A stretch of DNA of 64,000 nucleotides from Viola odorata (lineage: Eukaryota; Streptophyta; Magnoliopsida; Malpighiales; Violaceae): assembly GCA_963691705.1 (NCBI GenBank), contig OY829539.1:12402501-12466500 (forward strand). Reading direction: 5' to 3'. The position numbers and the translations under genes were made by a program. The notes below the pieces were generated by a model that ran no database searches, was not told the origin of the DNA, and was given only the letters and a program-made list of their open reading frames with translations. Each line of letters opens with the position of its first letter. Within the stretch, counting starts at the first letter, position 1. Positions 58,926 to 64,000 of the stretch are shown one piece after another.

Positions 58926-59136
58926 TTAATGAACCGAAGAAATACATGGTTGACCGTTTACCATAAACGTGCCTCTAGAAATTATGTTTAGTGCCCATAA
59001 TAAGTGCGCCAAAAAGTATAACCTTTGTCTTTTTTTGAGTTTTTAATTTCTTGCCTTCACATTTGAGTGTGACGTGCATTCATATCTATTTATTGCGTTG
59101 GTTTTATTGTCCCCTAATAATTACTACTAGTATTAG
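58926..59136. other. Short spacer between LINE remnant and long-TIR element
   Basis: No reading frame or repeat was recognised. Confidence 0.5.
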
Positions 59137-60690
59137 GAAAAAAGACAAATAAGCTCCAGATTTTTGGCGGTTTGGATAAAGTGGTAACCTACTTTTGATC
59201 TTGAATAAAAAGGCCATTCATTTTTTTTCCGTTATCCAAAAAAGCTACTCACTTTCACTCCGTTACCCAAAAAAATTCCTAGCCCGCCATCTTTTCAACA
59301 AATTCCGACTAATGTCATTAGTTTTTTCACGGTTATATGCTGATGTAGTATTTTTTTATTTTATCTTATTTCCATCAAGCATACCATGTCAGATTTATAA
59401 TAAAAATTTAAAATTTTAAAAAATATATTGCTATAAATTAAAGAAAAATCCAAAATATCCAACAACAAAAAATAAAAATAAAAATTTAAGAAAAAATTTT
59501 AATGAAAAAATTTATGCATATCATTTTATTGCATTATCCTCTAATTAAAATTTTGGGATTTAAATCTACAAATGGGCCAATTTTTTTTTACATATTTTTT
59601 ATTCACTACCCAACTAGTCAAAAGTTTATTTTTCATTGGGTGGAATTTGCTAGCAGTGCTAAAGACATCATTGGATGAATCGGATATAGAGCAATTCATC
59701 TCTATCCTTTGGTCTCTATGGACGTCGAGGAACAACAGGATCTTCCGCCAGTGCGATGAATTAATCCAAGAGGTAGTTATACGAGGCGGGAAATTACTGT
59801 CTGATTTCAAGGAGGCATGGTATCCGCAACACATGCTAGCTGCTTAGATTACCCAACCTGTCGATCCAAAATGGCAGCCTCCCAATACAGGGGTGGTAAA
59901 GGTGAATACGAATGCAGCGATAGGGGCTACGGGAATTGGCTTGGGATTTATAGCTCGAGATGCGAGGGGTGGGACGGTATTTTCAAGAGCAATCTACCTT
60001 CCGCATAGAACTGAGGTGCAAACAGCGGAGGCACTAACGCTAAGAGACTCTATAACGCAGGCTCGCCAATGGGGGTGTGACAGGATTACAGTTAAGTCGG
60101 ACTGCTTACAGAACATCCTAGATCTGACCAATGGAGATTTCCCATTAAGTTATGCGGGATTGGTGCTGGAGGAAGTGGCACGCTTGGCTTCTACTTTCCA
60201 TAGTTGCTCTTTTATGCATATAAAACGGTCAACGAATATCCCAGCGCATGAGTTATGCCAATTGACTTTGATTTCCGGTTTAGGAAATGTATGGATAGGG
60301 GAATGCTCCGAGGCGATCGCGTCTTTTGTACTTGTAGATATGAGTTAATCCAAATCGATATATATATATATATATTTTTTAAAAATATTTTTCAATTTTT
60401 TTAATTCTTTAGAAAAAATATATTTTTCTAATTTTTTTATTGTTCTTTATTTTTTAACAATTCATTTTTTATTTATTTATTTATTTTTTATAACTTTTAT
60501 GGATTTTTTTGAATTTTCTTTAATTTTTAATTTTTTTTATAAATATGACATGTCATGCTTTGTCATAAAATAATAATAATAAATAGAGAATGGGTGGCTT
60601 TTTCGGGTAATGAAATAAAAGTGAATGACTAAGTTGTACATGGCCCTAAAAGTTAGGAGGCTAACTGTTTTTTCTCTCTCAAATTATTAT
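59137..60690. mobile_element. Long-TIR (Mutator-like?) element carrying LINE RNase H sequence
   Basis: The left arm at 59,137-59,290 (GGAAAAAAGACAAATAAGCT, then AAAGCTACTCACTTTCACTC) and the complement of the right arm at 60,600-60,690 (AAAAACAGTTAGCCTCCTAA, CATTCACTTTTATTTCATTA, CCCGAAAAAGCCACCC) are similar over 120-150 bp. Between them is a LINE-derived frame. No clean 9-bp target duplication was found, so the superfamily is uncertain. Confidence 0.55.
59560..60348 (+). pseudogene. LINE RNase H-like domain, plus strand
   Basis: One frame with a stop at 59845-59847. The first part reads ISILWSLWTSRNNRIF, the segment before RNase H in plant LINEs. The second part (59893-60348) reads VKVNTNAAIGATGIGLGFIA, VKSDCLQNIL and MHIKRSTNIPAHELCQ. 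The first catalytic Asp of the N-T-D motif is Asn, so the enzyme should be inactive. A (TA)n run follows the stop at about 60,358-60,375. Confidence 0.85.
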
Positions 60691-60846
60691 ATATTGAAGA
60701 TAGATTAATATTTTTTTTACTTTCCTATAAGATTCTCAAGTATAAAATAAATATAAAAATATTAATTTATTGAAAATTTTAAATTTTAACCAAATACGAA
60801 AAACCAACCCGAAAGTAATTTCAAGGAGGAAAGAATTCACCACGAG

Positions 60847-61030
60847 TAGGGGTGGCAAATGGGTAGGTATAGGTAAGAATTAAATGGGTATGAGTGGGTA
60901 TGAGTATCATACCCATTTATTACTCATATAATTTTTAAAATAGGTACCCATACCCATTTACACCCATTTAAATCATACCCACTCATTTATACCCATTTAC
61001 ACCCATTTAAATCATACCCACTCAATAAAT
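60847..61030 (+). mobile_element. One end of a hAT-like element
   Basis: TAGGGGTGGCAAATGGGTAG at 60847 is a typical hAT terminal sequence, followed by repeated AATGGGTA and its complement TACCCATT. CACCCATTTAAATCATACCC repeats with a 39-bp period (60961 and 61000). The opposite terminus was not found to the right. Confidence 0.6.
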
Positions 61031-61130
61031 ATAATTTTTTATTAAGTAAGATTAAAAATACTATGTTTGACCCAAAAAATGTAGATTTTGACAAAGTTTG
61101 ACTATGTGACTCGATTTTGATTGTGTATGC

Positions 61131-61480
61131 TGGTTTTATCGTTTAGACTCGGGTTTGACCATTTAGGCTCGAATTTTATCGTTTAGGCTCGGGTTTGACC
61201 ATTTAAGCTCGAGTTTAACCTTTTAGGCTCTAGTTTTATCGTTTAGGCTCAGGTTTGACCATTTAGGCTCAGGTTTTATCGTTTTGGCTCGGGTTTGACC
61301 ATTTAGGCTCGGGTTTGATCATTTAGGCTCGAGTTTGACTATTTAGGCTCGGGTTTTATCATTTTGGCTTGGGTTTGACCATTTAGGCTTGAGTTTTATC
61401 GTTTAGGCTCAAGTTTGATTATTTAGGCTCGGGTTTTATCGTTTAGGTTCGGATTTAACCATTTAGGTTTGGATTTGACT
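61131..61480 (+). repeat. 20-bp tandem array, about 17.5 copies
   Basis: The unit is ATTTAGGCTCGGGTTTGACC with a variant ending TTTTATC. The phase is kept without any indel over 350 bp. The two variants mostly alternate, giving a partial 40-bp higher-order unit. Confidence 0.95.
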
Positions 61481-61489
61481 GTTCATACT

Positions 61490-62360
61490 TTTTTAATGTG
61501 TATAATTTACTAAGTTTAGATTTTCTTTTTCTTTAATTGAAAAAATAAAAAGAATTTTGGACACGTAGGAAATAAGATTGCATGAAAATATGTATGCTAA
61601 ATTGCTAATAGACAAGTTGGATAATTAATGTGCTAATTAAATATTCCTGTTAAGGTAAGAAAAAAGAAAAGGTAGCGGCCAATTTGGGAAGGGCAGATAA
61701 TAAATTTCATATTAATTAAATAGTGCTCATTGTGTCTTTATATTTTTCATCATTTTCTGAAATTTCTATTTCTTATTTTGGAAGCGGCCCGAGCTGGGCT
61801 TTTACTAGGTTTAGGTTGGGCTATCCTAGCCCTGGGCTATTATTCACAAAATCTAAATTTTAAGGGCAATCTTGACTCGAAACTTAGGTTTTTTCAAACA
61901 ATTGTACATTTTAAATTTTATGTTTAGGCTCAACGGGTCGTAAACGGGTCAACGAACCCTCTGGTTGGTCAGTCCTTACCGATCCATTTAAATTCGAGTC
62001 GGGCCGAATTGACCTGATTTTTTTTCTTGGTTGTTTAAGTGTTGGTCCATTTATAATGCCAAATTTTTTACGATTTTTTAAAAATAAATACCTTATATAA
62101 ACAAGTTGTTATTGATGTGATTCTTCGGCTAATAAGTTTCATATTATATATTTTACGCATTTAAATCTCTAAATAAATACTACATTGAAATAAACGAATT
62201 TAAAAATAAAATTATTACATAAATAAGTTTGATGACATAAATTTTACTAAACATTTATCTAACATAACTCAAACTTTCAGTGTCAACTAGATCAAAATAA
62301 AATAGTTAATAATTATTAATTAATTAAGTAAAGTTCAAATGATAACAAAAATTATTTAAG
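61490..62360. other. Intergenic DNA
   Basis: No gene recognised. The 65-residue frame at 61730-61927 has no known domain. GGGTCGTAAACGGGTCAACG at about 61,936 resembles a hAT-type subterminal motif but no end could be defined. Confidence 0.45.
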
Positions 62361-62363
62361 TTT

Positions 62364-64000
62364 TGTTGCTACCCGATTTTTGACTTTTTGTCGCAACTTT
62401 ACGCATTTTATCATTTATCGCATTTAATAGCTTGTCTAGATCAAATTTCTGTCGATTCTTGGTCCTAGGCTAGTTTGTTTAAAATTTCTTGTCATTTCGT
62501 GCCTTTTAAATTTTTTCGTACTTTTAACTGTCTTTTCGCGAACTTCTATCGGTCCCGAGAAAACTTTCTCGGACCGTGGGTCGGACGCGTAATCTCTTTA
62601 ATTGATAATTACGTATGATTTTTATCTTTCACGCCATCGAGCTTGGTTTTGTTCAATTTTTGTCATAAAGATATTTATTTTGCGTCCGAACGTTTGACAT
62701 TTTTAAACGAGAAAATAAATGCGTTAAAACAAACTTTTTATTTATTCACTGTATACTAGTTATTGTGTCTTATTTTTCCACACCTCTTGTTCCCCTCGAT
62801 TTTTGCATTAAGGGAATTTTCACACACCACAGTTCGAGTCAAAATATCCCGTTCGTGTGGGAATTAATGCATTAATGCACAATTAAATGCATTGCCGACT
62901 TGAATCATCATCATTTCCTTGATATTATTTTCAAAACTTACTCACCACTCAGCCACATGATCAAGGCTTGGCTCTCCTTCGGCCAGCTGCCCTCGTCGCA
63001 CTGTAGCACCGCCTTTCACTCGCCAACGCCCACGCGCACCCGATTCACCACACAATCATTTGAGCTCTTGCCTATAAATAGCATTACTCTTCACACCTTC
63101 AAGGGGGACGAGTTGACGCACTCATTCTCTCCTTCCAAAACAGTAAGCAAAGCAGCAACTACATGCTTTAATTTATTTATGCCATTTTCATTTTTTACTG
63201 CATTGTTTTCATTTTAATTATTTCTTGTCTTCGTTTGCAAATCGTTCGCTTGTTTTAATGCCATGATTTTATGCTCAATCTTAGGATAATTCGCAAGCTT
63301 TCAATTTAATTATTTGCTCACTGTTTTGGTCGAATCAAATTGCTCATTTCATGTAAAAAACGCAGCTTGCGTTTGTTGATTTTGCTTGTGTTTCTCTCAC
63401 TGTTTTGGCTGGGTTTTATTGCTGTGGGGTAGAGGGATTTATTAGGTTTGTTTTGGGGTTGAAATCCGGCCATTTGGCCGGATTGGAGCTTCCTTGGTCG
63501 CCGGCCATGGCGCCGGCGACGCAAGGAAGAAGATGAATGCATGCTAGGCGTGGGAATGAAGAAGACCAAAGGTGATGGGCTTGGTTTCATCTCAAGCCCG
63601 TCCCACTTAAATTAATTTGCTGGGCTTGATTTTATCACATGCCCAGCCGCTGCTTTTAATTAATTACATGGGCCTGGCCCATTAATTTTAATCGAACCTC
63701 CATGTTTAAATCGTAAATTATTCGTATGCTCGTATGCACATAATTGGTTTATTTTATTTCGTGATTAATTATCGTATGATAAATTGCTTAATTTTTATTT
63801 TGCGTATTAAAAATTCATATAATTGTCGTATGCGTATAAATTATTTATTTTATCTCATGCGTTTAAATTTCGTATGCATATAATTAATTTTTCATAAACT
63901 TTCGCGTTAATTTCTCGTATGACTTTCGCATGTTTATAAATTTTTATTTATTGTATGTGTTAGTTTCCGTATGAAATGTTTATATGCTCGTATGCGATAT
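62364..64000 (+). mobile_element. Probable LTR of a retroelement running off the window
   Basis: TGTTGCTACCCGATTTTTGA at 62364 has the TG start of an LTR. A clear TATA box (CCTATAAATAGC, 63071-63082) lies about 700 bp inside, as expected for a long LTR promoter. From 63.72 kb the sequence is full of CGTATGC variants. No coding domain is visible and the right end lies outside the window, so this is inferred from layout only. It could instead be the promoter of an unseen gene. Confidence 0.4.
63073..63080 (+). promoter_or_regulatory. TATA box
   Basis: TATAAATA within CCTATAAATAGCATTACTC, followed 25-35 bp later by a plausible start region (TTCACACCTTC). It belongs to the probable LTR or to an unseen downstream unit. 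Confidence 0.55.

Noticed and set aside
61131..61480. CRISPR-like array
   Set aside because: Units abut with no spacers, and the host is a plant nuclear genome; it is a simple tandem repeat.
62900..63217. 105-residue plus frame MNHHHFLDII
   Set aside because: It spans the TATA box and presumed transcription start, so it is unlikely to be translated; no domain seen.

Overview
This window looks like nuclear DNA from a flowering plant, most likely a eudicot. It is AT-rich, has intron-split genes with GT-AG boundaries, and is dominated by plant-type transposable elements: Ty3/gypsy, Ty1/copia, hAT, Mutator-like, Stowaway-like and LINE. Six genes look intact. They are a protein phosphatase methylesterase (PME-1), a DUF179/YqgE-like protein, a CDK-like kinase with an MGC N-terminus, an 11-beta-hydroxysteroid dehydrogenase-like reductase, and two AP2/ERF transcription factors. 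I cannot name the species. No tRNA, rRNA, CRISPR array or bacterial-style operon was seen.

Layout. 1-3.2 kb: a decayed gypsy element (RT, RNase H, integrase, 3' end). 3.2-13.24 kb: a nested stack with a minus-strand copia-like LTR element, a 1.65-kb solo LTR inside it, and an internally deleted Athila/Tat-like gypsy element that itself carries a reversed solo LTR. 13.24-16.6 kb: AT-rich, gene-free, holding one copy of a 1.5-kb dispersed repeat. 16.7-20.5 kb: PME-1 (13 exons). 20.5-24.1 kb: LINE scrap, hAT-like end, gypsy LTR remnant, 233-bp MITE. 24.14-27.63 kb: DUF179 gene (3 exons). 27.92-32.36 kb: a 4.4-kb hAT element with a shortened transposase gene and a nested 721-bp MITE. 32.66-32.89 kb: sister 233-bp MITE. 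33.13-36.12 kb: kinase gene (minus, 7 exons). 38.47-43.27 kb: a nearly complete copia element (minus) with 5-bp target duplications. 43.96-46.37 kb: HSD-like gene (6 exons). 47.98-48.85 kb: Mutator-like MITE with 9-bp target duplications. 49.57-55.83 kb: two tail-to-tail ERF genes separated by a small hAT and several MITEs. 55.96-60.7 kb: hAT fragment, LINE remnants in both orientations, and a long-TIR element. 60.85-61.5 kb: hAT-like end and a 20-bp tandem array. 62.36 kb to the end: probable LTR of a retroelement running off the window.

The genes do not form a pathway or cluster; they are independent housekeeping, signalling and stress-type genes in repeat-rich DNA. I found no clearly new biological system. 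The best leads are a 1.5-kb AT-rich repeat family with no recognised identity, two hAT derivatives whose shortened transposase reading frames appear to join early and late parts of the protein, a recurring palindrome in the gypsy LTRs, an HSD-like enzyme lacking the expected catalytic serine, and an inverted ERF pair that keeps the same proximal promoter block. All exon maps come from reading splice sites and frame by eye; homology statements come from recognised motifs, not searches.
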